Positions 56,742 to 64,000 of a stretch of 64,000 nt of DNA are shown here, in pieces; the stretch's first letter is position 1; every line of letters begins with the position of its first letter. Both the position numbers and the translations under genes were made by a program. Source of the stretch: Thermoflexus sp. (GTDB taxonomy: Bacteria; Chloroflexota; Anaerolineae; Aggregatilineales; Aggregatilineaceae); NCBI GenBank assembly GCA_020724465.1, contig DYGX01000001.1, positions 124,001-188,000 on the forward strand. The letters are read 5' to 3'. Below the pieces are notes generated by a model. It was not told the origin of the DNA and did not search any database. It worked only from the letters and a program-made list of their open reading frames with translations.

Positions 56742-57551
56742 ATGAAGCGACCATCCACCACATCTGACAGGCAGTCACCAACATCTCAGAAACCGCCTCG
56801 CAAGGACGTCGTTGCCCGCCGGCCACACCCCCGCTGGTTTGGTCTGGCCGTTGTGCTGCTGGCGCTCAGCGGGATCATGGGGTTTTCCAGCTCCTTCACC
56901 GGCGCCACGTTGATTCTGCCGGACGAGCCGCGCGTGGTAAACATTGTGGATACCAATCGCCCGTTCTATGCGACAAGCCCCATCGGGCCAGAAGCCGCGC
57001 GCGCGACCCTGTCGCCGGTGTTCACGGGCGAAGTGCAATACTGGGAGCCGATGATCCGCGCGTGGGCGTTGATCTACCAGATCGACCCGAACCTGATCGC
57101 CACGCTGATTCAGATCGAAAGCTGCGGCGACCCGACCGTATCGTCACCCGCTGGCGCGCAGGGTCTCTTCCAGGTTATGCCTTTCCACTTCGCGCCCGGC
57201 GAGGACATGCTCGACGTGCAAACGAACGCGCAGCGCGGCATGGACTATCTGGCGCGCGGGCTGGAAATTGCGGACGGGCATGCCGGGCTGGCCCTGGCCG
57301 GCTACAACGGCGGCCACGGCGTGATTAACCGCGGCTGGGCCACGTGGCCCTCGGAGACGAAGCGGTACTACTACTGGGGATCGCGCATCTACGCCGAGGT
57401 GACATCCGGCAGCCCTTCCAGCCCGACCCTTCAGGAATGGCTCAGCGCCGGGGGGCAGGCTCTCTGCGCCCGCGCCCGCGAGAGCCAGCGCCGCCTCGAA
57501 GCGCAGTATCACCAGGAAGTCGCCAGCGCAGCGCTGCCGGCCACTGGCTGA
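56742..57551 (+). CDS. Membrane-anchored lytic transglycosylase (SLT domain)
   Basis: 269 residues. A basic, proline-rich N-terminus precedes one membrane helix (about 32-52), so the enzyme is anchored with its active domain outside. The SLT domain (about 95-215) has the catalytic Glu E126 in IQIESCGDP, SPAGAQGLFQVMPFHF and the ALAGYNGG signature. It cuts the MurNAc-GlcNAc bond of peptidoglycan and forms an anhydro end. The ATG at 56742 has a poor ribosome site. AAAGGA at 56710-56715 would instead serve the two-codon frame ATG TTC TAA at 56720, which may be chance. A LexA-type box upstream suggests DNA-damage control. Confidence 0.87.
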   Translation: MKRPSTTSDRQSPTSQKPPRKDVVARRPHPRWFGLAVVLLALSGIMGFSSSFTGATLILPDEPRVVNIVDTNRPFYATSPIGPEAARATLSPVFTGEVQYWEPMIRAWALIYQIDPNLIATLIQIESCGDPTVSSPAGAQGLFQVMPFHFAPGEDMLDVQTNAQRGMDYLARGLEIADGHAGLALAGYNGGHGVINRGWATWPSETKRYYYWGSRIYAEVTSGSPSSPTLQEWLSAGGQALCARARESQRRLEAQYHQEVASAALPATG

Positions 57552-57572
57552 GCGCGCCCCGCCGGCCAACGC

Positions 57573-57600
57573 AAGGGGAGAGCACAGACGCTCTCCCCTT
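57573..57600. terminator. Perfect hairpin between converging genes
   Basis: AAGGGGAGAGC (57573-57583) pairs with GCTCTCCCCTT (57590-57600) over six bases: 11 perfect pairs. No T-run beyond the stem, but its place between two gene ends fits a transcription stop for either strand. Confidence 0.7.
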
Positions 57601-57645
57601 CATCGCTTCACACCCGGCCGGACGTCCGGCGTTCGAAGCACAGAG

Positions 57646-58905
57646 CTAGACCGTGCCGAAAACAACACACGCGTTCTGCCCGCCCAGTCCGAAGCTGTTG
57701 GACAGGGCATAGCGCAGCCCTTTGGCCTCGCGCGCCACATTCGGCACGTAATCGAGATCGCACTCGGGATCGGGCGTCTCATAGTTGATCGTCGGGTGCA
57801 CAATCTTCTCGTACAGGCTCATCACCGACGCGATGCCCTCAACGGCGCCCGCGCCGCCCAGCAGGTGTCCGATCATGCTCTTGGTCGAGTTGACCATGAT
57901 ATCGTAGGCATGTTCGCCGAAGACTTTCTTGATCGCGTTCGTCTCGATCGCATCGTTGGCTTTGGTAGACGTGCCGTGCGCATTGATATAGTCGATATCT
58001 TGCGGGTTCAACCCGGCATCCTGCACGGCCCATTTCATCGCGTTCTGCGCCCCTCGACCGTCCGGATCGGGCGCCGCCACGTGATAGGAATCCGACGAGG
58101 TCGCCATGCCAAGCACCTCAGCATAGATGCGCGCTCCGCGCTTGACGGCCCGCTCCAGCGTTTCCAGAATCATCACGCCCGCGCCCTCGCCAAAGACAAA
58201 GCCATTGCGGTTGGCGTCGAACGGACGGCTGGATTTCTCCGGGGCGTCGTTATACCCCGTCGCCAGGGCCGTCATCGAAATGAAGCCTGCGATCGCGTAG
58301 TCCAAGATCATCGCCTCGACGCCGCCGGCAAAGACCACATCCGCCCGGCCATGCCGGATCATGTCCAGCCCGTCGCCGATGCTGTGCGTGCCGGTCGCGC
58401 ACGCGGTCGAAATGCAGACCAGCGGCCCCAGCGCACCGATCACCCGGCTCACGTAGTGGGCTGGAATGTTCGGCAGCGACTGGATGAGCGAGAACGGACC
58501 AGGCCGCCGCCCGCGCGAGCGATAGCCGAAAGAAGCCTGCTGTGCCAGATCGTGCCCGCCCATCGACGAGCCAAAATCGACACCGACGCGATCCTGAATC
58601 GCTTCGATGTCGGACAGCGTCATCCCCGAGTCCTTCAGGGCGTCCATCGCGGCGGTGACGCCAAACTGCGACGCCCGCGCCATGCGGCGCGCTTCTTTCG
58701 GGTCGATATACTCGGTGGGATCAAAGTCGATCACCTCGCCGGCGATCTGCACTTCGAGATCGGACGGATCAAACGACTGAATGCGCCGGATTCCTGACTC
58801 GCCGCGCTTCAGCCGCTCCCAGAATTCGGGGAACCGTCCCAAAGGCGTCACCGCGCCCATTCCCGTCACAACAACACGAGGCCAACCGTTGCGTGTGAAT
58901 TCCAT
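57646..58905 (-). CDS. fabF: Beta-ketoacyl-ACP synthase II
   Basis: 419 residues. The C-H-H triad is C169 (STACATGTH), H310 (NAHGTST) and H347 (KSMIGHLLGG). The N-terminus VVVTGMGAVTPLG and C-terminus NSFGLGGQNACVVF are typical. It extends acyl-ACP with malonyl-ACP in fatty acid synthesis. The ATG is at 58905. plsX lies 44 bases upstream on the same strand; together they link fatty-acid elongation and phospholipid synthesis. Confidence 0.96.
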   Translation of the reverse strand: MEFTRNGWPRVVVTGMGAVTPLGRFPEFWERLKRGESGIRRIQSFDPSDLEVQIAGEVIDFDPTEYIDPKEARRMARASQFGVTAAMDALKDSGMTLSDIEAIQDRVGVDFGSSMGGHDLAQQASFGYRSRGRRPGPFSLIQSLPNIPAHYVSRVIGALGPLVCISTACATGTHSIGDGLDMIRHGRADVVFAGGVEAMILDYAIAGFISMTALATGYNDAPEKSSRPFDANRNGFVFGEGAGVMILETLERAVKRGARIYAEVLGMATSSDSYHVAAPDPDGRGAQNAMKWAVQDAGLNPQDIDYINAHGTSTKANDAIETNAIKKVFGEHAYDIMVNSTKSMIGHLLGGAGAVEGIASVMSLYEKIVHPTINYETPDPECDLDYVPNVAREAKGLRYALSNSFGLGGQNACVVFGTV

Positions 58906-58949
58906 GGTGAAAGCCCCTTTGTCCTCACGGCCTGCAGTCCAGGCCCGTA

Positions 58950-59948
58950 TTATGTGGGCTGACGCCCTAACCCATCCCGAATTGCTTCGACAATCTGCCC
59001 CTGAACGGCAGCGCGAGCCTGACGGATCGCGTTCCTGATCGCCCAGGCATTGGAGCGGCCGTGCCCGATGATGACCACACCGTTGACTCCCAGCAGCGGC
59101 GCACCACCGACCTCGAACGGATCGATCTGGCGATACACACGCCGAAACGCCGGTTTCGCCAGCAGCCCGCCGATCTTCGAGCGCGTGTCTGCCAACAGCT
59201 CGCGCCGCACAAGCTGGAATATGGTCTGTCCGATGGCTTCCATAGTCTTGATCATAACATTTCCGGTGAAGCCATCGGTCACGGCGACGTCCACCGCGCC
59301 GCCCAACACCTCTTTGGGTTCGGCATTGCCTATAAAGTTAACACCATTGTTTCTTAAGAGTTCCGCCGCTTCCTGGACCAATGTGGTCCCTTTGCCGGCT
59401 TCCTCACCATTCGAGACAAGTCCCACGCGCGGGTGGGGCCGGTTCAGCGCTCGCTCGGCGTAGAGGCTGCCCATAACGCCGTACTGCGCCAGCCACTCGG
59501 GCCGCGAATCGGTGTTGGCTCCGGCATCCAGCAGAATAAGCGATTGGCCCTCGAGGGTGATGATCACCGACAGCGCCGGGCGATGAACTCCCCTGATTCG
59601 TTTGAGGGTGTGCAGGGTTGCGATGGCGAGCACCGCCCCCGTGTTTCCGGCCGTCACAAAGGCGTCGGCGTCGCCAGTGGCGACCAGTCGCATGCCGACA
59701 TGCATCGACGAGTCGGGTTTGGCCCGCCCCACCAGGCCGGGTCTATCTTCCATGGTGATCTGCTGCGACGCGTGGATCACTTCGATGGGCAGGCCGGTCG
59801 TCGTATGGCGCGCAAGCTCAGCCTGCACGCGCTCCCGGTCGCCTACCAGAACAATTGTGTCGCCGAACTCGCGCGCTGCCAGGACGGCGCCCTCAACGTC
59901 TGGCCCCGGGTGATTATCGCTTCCCATTGCATCAACCACGATCCGCAT
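58950..59948 (-). CDS. plsX: Phosphate acyltransferase PlsX
   Basis: 332 residues. The start RIVVDAMGSDNHPGPDVEGAV is typical of PlsX, with DAGANTDSRPEWLAQYG (about 140-156), SNGEEAGKG and the C-terminal LGVNGVVIIGHGRSNAWAIRNAI. It makes acyl-phosphate from acyl-ACP, the substrate of PlsY in phospholipid synthesis. The ATG is at 59948. fabF follows; the acpP and fabD genes that often lie nearby are absent. Confidence 0.95.
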   Translation of the reverse strand: MRIVVDAMGSDNHPGPDVEGAVLAAREFGDTIVLVGDRERVQAELARHTTTGLPIEVIHASQQITMEDRPGLVGRAKPDSSMHVGMRLVATGDADAFVTAGNTGAVLAIATLHTLKRIRGVHRPALSVIITLEGQSLILLDAGANTDSRPEWLAQYGVMGSLYAERALNRPHPRVGLVSNGEEAGKGTTLVQEAAELLRNNGVNFIGNAEPKEVLGGAVDVAVTDGFTGNVMIKTMEAIGQTIFQLVRRELLADTRSKIGGLLAKPAFRRVYRQIDPFEVGGAPLLGVNGVVIIGHGRSNAWAIRNAIRQARAAVQGQIVEAIRDGLGRQPT

Positions 59949-60054
59949 GGTGGTGTGCTATCCCGTTCACACAGCCCTTCAACCGTCGCTCAAGACGTGT
60001 CGTTGGGACAGGCTCCGGACTGATTGTACGCATCCGGCCGCCGCCTGCCAACCA

Positions 60055-60082
60055 TTGACATCCGCCGGCCAGCGTGTATAAT
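60055..60082 (+). promoter_or_regulatory. Perfect consensus promoter of tRNA-Leu
   Basis: TTGACA (60055-60060), a 16-base spacer and TATAAT (60077-60082), a 12/12 match. The tRNA begins 13 bases later, so transcription starts at about 60089. Confidence 0.88.
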
Positions 60083-60095
60083 TTCGGGCAGTCTA

Positions 60096-60181
60096 GCCCT
60101 GGTGGCGGAATTGGCATACGCGGCAGGTTGAGGGCCTGTGCCCTTTCGGGCGTGGAGGTTCGAGTCCTCTCCAGGGCACCA
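60096..60181 (+). tRNA. tRNA-Leu (anticodon GAG)
   Basis: A class II tRNA with a long variable arm (TGCCCTTTCGGGCG). The acceptor is GCCCTGG/CCAGGGC, the anticodon loop TTGAGGG gives GAG (reads CUC and CUU), and the T loop is TTCGAGT. The discriminator is A and CCA is encoded at 60179-60181, unlike tRNA-Arg in this window. Confidence 0.95.
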
Positions 60182-60193
60182 GCACACGCGCAC

Positions 60194-60222
60194 AAAAAGC
60201 GGACCCCTTCGACGGGTCCGCT
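60194..60222 (-). terminator. Terminator of the PPC-repeat gene
   Basis: AGCGGACCC (60198-60206) pairs with GGGTCCGCT (60214-60222). On the minus strand the stem is followed by TTTTTG, as expected of an intrinsic terminator 31 bases after the stop of the minus-strand gene. Confidence 0.82.
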
Positions 60223-60252
60223 GCGATCTGGTTATGCCTGCCCCGCGCGCTG

Positions 60253-63200
60253 CTAGTCAGGCGGCGTTTCCCCTTCACCGGACAGCGACATCAACTGCAC
60301 CCGATAGCGCAGCCCAAGCGCCTCGTCGCGCGCTGCCACAACAAGCGTGTAGACACCCGTTTCCTGGAAGATCAGCGGCCCGATCATCATCGTACCTGCA
60401 CCGGGCGCCGGCACCTCGTCCAGCAGTGTCGTCCCGTCCGGTGCCAACAGAGTCAGTTCAACAGCCAACACACCTTCCAGCCGCGCCACTGCCAGCACGG
60501 CCTGGTCGCCGCGGCTCGCGCGGAACGTCCACAGGTGCACCCGGGACGGATCCTCGATGCGCCCGTACGACGGCTGCCCCCAGTCCAGCAGGCCGCCGGC
60601 TTGCACCCGCCCGGCCTGCCCGCCGATCAGCGCCAGCTCAAGCTCGTATGGGCTGTATGGGGCGCGAGCGTCAGCAAGGCGGCGAACTTCCAGCACGTAC
60701 AGTCCACTGGATGGCAGCGTCAGGCCCTCGATTGTGGCGCGCCCTCCCGCACGCGTGCCACTGGCCAGCACGTCGCCCGCCGGATCGGCTACCGTCAGCA
60801 CGAGTGGCGCGTCGTCCGTCGGGAAGCGAACCGAGGCGCGGATTGAATCGCCTGCAGCGCCAGCGAACATCCAGTAGGCCTGCGTTGTGGTGGCGTCGAC
60901 TGCGCCGATCGCGCGCTGCCCGTACCCCAGCATCGGCTGCGCGGCCAGATCTGCGACCCGGTATGTGCGGTTCAGCGACAGCGCATAATTGCCCTGCCCG
61001 GTCCCAAACACGCCGCTCAAGCGCGCCACCTCGATCCGGTAGGTGCCGCTGGCTGGCAGCCGTGCCTGCACGCGTGCCCCGGCAATCGTATCCTCGCCCG
61101 AGACCGCCAGAAGCGCCTCGTCTGGCCCGTACAGACGCATAACCGGGTCGAGCGACCCGCCTACAACCGCTAGCTGCGCCTCAACCACATCGCCCGCTTC
61201 GCCTTCGAAGGTCCATTGCTCGACCGGTGCTGCCGTATTGAGCCAGCTCCGTCCCACCTGGCCGTACCGGAGCAAACGCGCCGCAACGGGTGGGGCAGAC
61301 GCCAGCTCGATTTCCGCCCGGTAGCGCCCTTCCGTTTCACCGCTTTCTGCCAGGCGTCTGCCGATCTCGACGGTGTACGACCCGGTCTGTGGCAGCGCAT
61401 AGGATTCCAGCCGGGCTTCCCGGTCGCTTGTGGTGCGCACCTGTACCAGCGGCTCGCCCTGCGGCCCGTAGACCGTCGCCACCGGCGCAAGCGTGGCGCG
61501 GCTGTCGGCCACGACGCGCACAGACAGCGTGTCACCCTGCCGTCCCTCGACCATCCAGGCGTCGTGCAAATTGGCCAGCGAAATTCGCCCTTCGACTTGC
61601 TGAGGTGGCACAACGGGAACCGCCGGCTGTGCCCCGGCCGGCTCCAGCTCAAGGCGGACGGTATAGCGTGTGTCGGCGTTGGGGGGAGCACTGACATCTA
61701 TCGTGTACACGCCGTCCGCCGGAATGACCACCGCCTCAAGCAGCAGCGTGCCTTCGTCGTCGCTGTCGGCGACGGTCAACGTGCTGGGCCGCCCGGCGGT
61801 GCTGGCGATATGCCAGTCCGTCGTCATGATGCTGGCCGCCACACCCCCACCCTGGGCCGTCACAGATGCCCGCACCAGATCGCCCTGGCGCGCGAGGAAC
61901 AACCATACATCCCTCAGGTCCGCCCCGCTGAGCACCCCCGCCCCATAACCCGAACCGCTCAGCACCCCGCCCATCGACCGGGCCTGTGTGCTCTCAAGCA
62001 GCACCGTCAGGTCATACGCAAGCGCGCCGTCAAACGTCGTATCCACATTCCCTACGGCCAGCGTATAGTGACCCGTTTCGGGCAGAAGCACTTGGGGCGC
62101 CACAGCCCGCCCGGAAGCGTCGGCGGCGGCCGTAGTCAGCACAGCGCCCGTCTGCGTCCGGATCTGGAAGCTCAGCAGGGCCGGGTCGCCGCGAATAGCT
62201 CGCGCTTCTGCCGAAATGACATCCCCTTTGGTCCCCGCAAAGGCCCACACGTCGATCCGGTTCTCCGCCGTCAGCACCCGGCTGACCGTCCGGTTCAGCG
62301 ACAAAGCCTGCTGCGCATCGGACAGACTGCTCAAATCGCGCGTCAGGGTGACGCGGTACAGGCCACGCTCGCCCTGGCTGGTGCGGACGAGCAGACGATA
62401 CACGCCCGGGCGCGGCAGGCTGATCGACTCCAGCGTCACGGTCGATGCGCCCACCATCGAGGCACGGCGCAGAAATGGCACGCCGGCGGTGTCGGCCAGC
62501 TCAACCGTGAGCGGCAGGCTCTGGCCGTCCACGGGCTGAACCGCGATCGACACACGCTCTCCGCCGAGCGCTGAAAAAAGCCAGACGTCTGCCGGGTTGT
62601 CTGGATCGAGATTGCCGTATCCCTCAGTGTCAAGCGCGCGGCCATCGCGGCTGAGCGCGCTCGCGCCGCGCAAAGCCAGGTGGATTGCCACCGGACTGGC
62701 TGCAGACTCGCCCCCGACAGGCTCTACGACCAGGCGGTACACGCCTTCATTCGCCACGCGCGCATCGAGACTCGCGCGCCAGGGCGTGTCTGGAGCGACG
62801 TCCGTGGCGGCCAGCACGCCGCCCCCGACGGTCTCTAGGCTCAGCTGCAACCCGCCGGACCCGGCCGGGCGTGCAGCCTGGATCCGGATCTGATCTCCAT
62901 CCTGCGCGTAGAAAACCGCGTAAAGAGGAGCATCCACGCCGGGCAGCTCCGCGTGAAGCGTCTGGCCGAAGTCGATCACGTGGCCGGGCAGAACGCCGCG
63001 CACACTGTCGTCCAGACGGCTCAAATCGTCCACGCGCAGCAGATACCGCCTGCCGGGGTCATACCGCACCGTGATGTAGTAGCGCCCGGCCGCCGCAAAG
63101 CGATGCTCCAGGGTATTCCGCAGGCGATCCGGTCGAACGCTGCGCGCCAGCACCGCGCCTACTTCATCGAGCAGGGTGATATCTGGCGCGGCGGCACGCG

Positions 63201-64000
63201 CCAGCCCGATCGCCGAGATGTCGACCTTCTGGCCCGCGCCGGCCTGAAAGCGCCAGACCTGATAGCGCGCATTGAGCGGGATCTCACCGCGCACGGTCGT
63301 GTCGAGCGCGATCGGCTGCGCGTTCGCCAGCACATCCGGGCCGGGTCGCGATGCGGGCAGGATTTGCTCGGCCGGGTCCAGCACAAGGGGCTCGGTTACC
63401 GGCTCAGGCGTAGCGATCAGGGATGCCTGCCCTGCCGCAGCCATCTGTGCGACCGGCGGCGTCGGGTCGAACGGTGGCTCTGCGGCGGCGGTGATCAGGT
63501 AGCGGGTGTGCGTCACTCCTGCCGGCTGATGGACCACAATGGTATACAACCCGCTCTCAGCCACCGGCGCCGACAGGATCTCCGGCTGCTGCACGTCAAC
63601 GGGGATTAGCGGTGCCAGCAGCCCGTCGGGCTGCACAACCAGCAACTCCGGCAGCGCCGCATCCGGCACGCTCTCCACCCGAACCTGAAGCAGCGCCGGT
63701 GCCGCGACGCGGATCGTCCACCGGTTTTCCGCGCTGCTGCCGGACAATGCGCCGCGCGCCGGAACACCCGGCACGAGCAAGCCCCCCGTTATTGGCTCGG
63801 CCCGCAGCGTGTACGTCGCCTGCTCTGCCGTCATATTGAGAACAGCGATCCGATAACGCCCCGGCGCAGGAATCTCCAATACAAGCCGTGCCAGGCCGTT
63901 CACCGGCTTACCGACTCGCTGGTCCAGCAGCTCTCCAATGGGCGATTCGACGCGCAGCGCGAGCGGCGGACCGTCCGGGGGACCCGCCAGCTCGAACGCC
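60253..64000 (-). CDS. Large extracellular protein with tandem PPC-like beta-sandwich repeats (5' end beyond the window)
   Basis: At least 1,248 codons; the frame stays open to the edge of the window, so the start is missing. It consists of about ten repeats of roughly 115 residues. Each has the pattern D/Q-V-WLF or WTFEG, then G-D-x-V, V-x-L-x-DP-x-G, and a final GxYTLEV or GVYRLVV strand, as in bacterial pre-peptidase C-terminal (PPC) domains. Examples are DVWLFSALGGERVSI, VEQWTFEGEAGDVVEA and AYWMFAGAAGDSIRAS. No catalytic motif is seen in this part. The family suggests a secreted adhesin, stalk or carbohydrate-contact protein. A signal peptide must lie outside the window. Confidence 0.82.
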   Translation of the reverse strand, partial: AFELAGPPDGPPLALRVESPIGELLDQRVGKPVNGLARLVLEIPAPGRYRIAVLNMTAEQATYTLRAEPITGGLLVPGVPARGALSGSSAENRWTIRVAAPALLQVRVESVPDAALPELLVVQPDGLLAPLIPVDVQQPEILSAPVAESGLYTIVVHQPAGVTHTRYLITAAAEPPFDPTPPVAQMAAAGQASLIATPEPVTEPLVLDPAEQILPASRPGPDVLANAQPIALDTTVRGEIPLNARYQVWRFQAGAGQKVDISAIGLARAAAPDITLLDEVGAVLARSVRPDRLRNTLEHRFAAAGRYYITVRYDPGRRYLLRVDDLSRLDDSVRGVLPGHVIDFGQTLHAELPGVDAPLYAVFYAQDGDQIRIQAARPAGSGGLQLSLETVGGGVLAATDVAPDTPWRASLDARVANEGVYRLVVEPVGGESAASPVAIHLALRGASALSRDGRALDTEGYGNLDPDNPADVWLFSALGGERVSIAVQPVDGQSLPLTVELADTAGVPFLRRASMVGASTVTLESISLPRPGVYRLLVRTSQGERGLYRVTLTRDLSSLSDAQQALSLNRTVSRVLTAENRIDVWAFAGTKGDVISAEARAIRGDPALLSFQIRTQTGAVLTTAAADASGRAVAPQVLLPETGHYTLAVGNVDTTFDGALAYDLTVLLESTQARSMGGVLSGSGYGAGVLSGADLRDVWLFLARQGDLVRASVTAQGGGVAASIMTTDWHIASTAGRPSTLTVADSDDEGTLLLEAVVIPADGVYTIDVSAPPNADTRYTVRLELEPAGAQPAVPVVPPQQVEGRISLANLHDAWMVEGRQGDTLSVRVVADSRATLAPVATVYGPQGEPLVQVRTTSDREARLESYALPQTGSYTVEIGRRLAESGETEGRYRAEIELASAPPVAARLLRYGQVGRSWLNTAAPVEQWTFEGEAGDVVEAQLAVVGGSLDPVMRLYGPDEALLAVSGEDTIAGARVQARLPASGTYRIEVARLSGVFGTGQGNYALSLNRTYRVADLAAQPMLGYGQRAIGAVDATTTQAYWMFAGAAGDSIRASVRFPTDDAPLVLTVADPAGDVLASGTRAGGRATIEGLTLPSSGLYVLEVRRLADARAPYSPYELELALIGGQAGRVQAGGLLDWGQPSYGRIEDPSRVHLWTFRASRGDQAVLAVARLEGVLAVELTLLAPDGTTLLDEVPAPGAGTMMIGPLIFQETGVYTLVVAARDEALGLRYRVQLMSLSGEGETPPD

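Overview
The window is about 64 kb of GC-rich bacterial chromosome, close-packed on both strands, with about 47 protein genes and two tRNA genes. Gene content points to the phylum Chloroflexota, probably an Anaerolineae-like lineage. This is inferred from family content, not from a marker-gene tree. The pointers are an AttEFGH-like transporter operon, a large membrane protein of the 6-pyruvoyl-tetrahydropterin-synthase-related family, a SARP/BTAD regulator, a 7TM-GAF protein with no kinase, tandem PPC-like repeats, and SOS boxes of the GAAC-N4-GTTC type. Many promoters match the sigma-70 consensus closely, so starts and operons can often be assigned.

Layout. 1-1.5 kb: a rhodanese and SufE pair. 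1.5-6.9 kb (minus): an ABC export operon with a DUF1028 gene and an AttH/CrtC-like lipocalin. 7-9 kb: an aspartase fused to a cNMP-binding-like domain. 9-12.8 kb (minus): an S1 RNA-binding protein, a 7TM-GAF-HTH-like sensor and a GNAT acetyltransferase. 13-14.2 kb: an unknown membrane protein. 14.2-19.4 kb (minus): GreA, a dGTPase-like protein, UvrB and a PHP phosphoesterase. 19.5-23.6 kb: an SH3-like membrane protein, LigA and an RlmI-like methyltransferase. 23.7-24.7 kb: a tyrosine-recombinase-fold protein that has lost its catalytic residues. 24.8-27.3 kb: acyl-CoA synthetase and a HAD phosphatase. 27.3-30.8 kb (minus): FtsH and a Ser/Thr kinase. 31-35.5 kb: the large membrane protein, then a TPR protein, a UroD-like protein and an RsmD-like protein. 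35.5-39 kb (minus): tRNA nucleotidyltransferase, hypoxanthine phosphoribosyltransferase, an unknown protein, a DUF971 protein and a HhH protein. 39-42.7 kb: a SARP-like regulator, tRNA-Arg and two unknown genes. 42.9-50.4 kb: aconitase, ribokinase, a two-component system and a corrinoid adenosyltransferase. 50.7-52.2 kb: a TIR-like domain fused to an intact tyrosine recombinase. 52.2-56.6 kb (minus): a small membrane protein, HflX, TrmFO and a TPR protein. 56.7-57.6 kb: a lytic transglycosylase. 57.6-60 kb (minus): FabF and PlsX. 60.1 kb: tRNA-Leu. 60.2-64 kb (minus): the 3' part of a repeat-rich extracellular protein that runs off the window.

Most of this is housekeeping: DNA repair and ligation, RNA modification, proteostasis, lipid synthesis and the TCA cycle. 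The parts most worth a second look are the TIR-recombinase fusion; a second recombinase-like protein without catalytic residues; two LexA-type operators, one at uvrB and one at a lytic transglycosylase, suggesting SOS control of a cell-wall enzyme; an aspartase with a regulatory-looking N-terminal domain; and several regulators whose expected catalytic machinery is missing. I see no CRISPR array, prophage, insertion sequence or rRNA.
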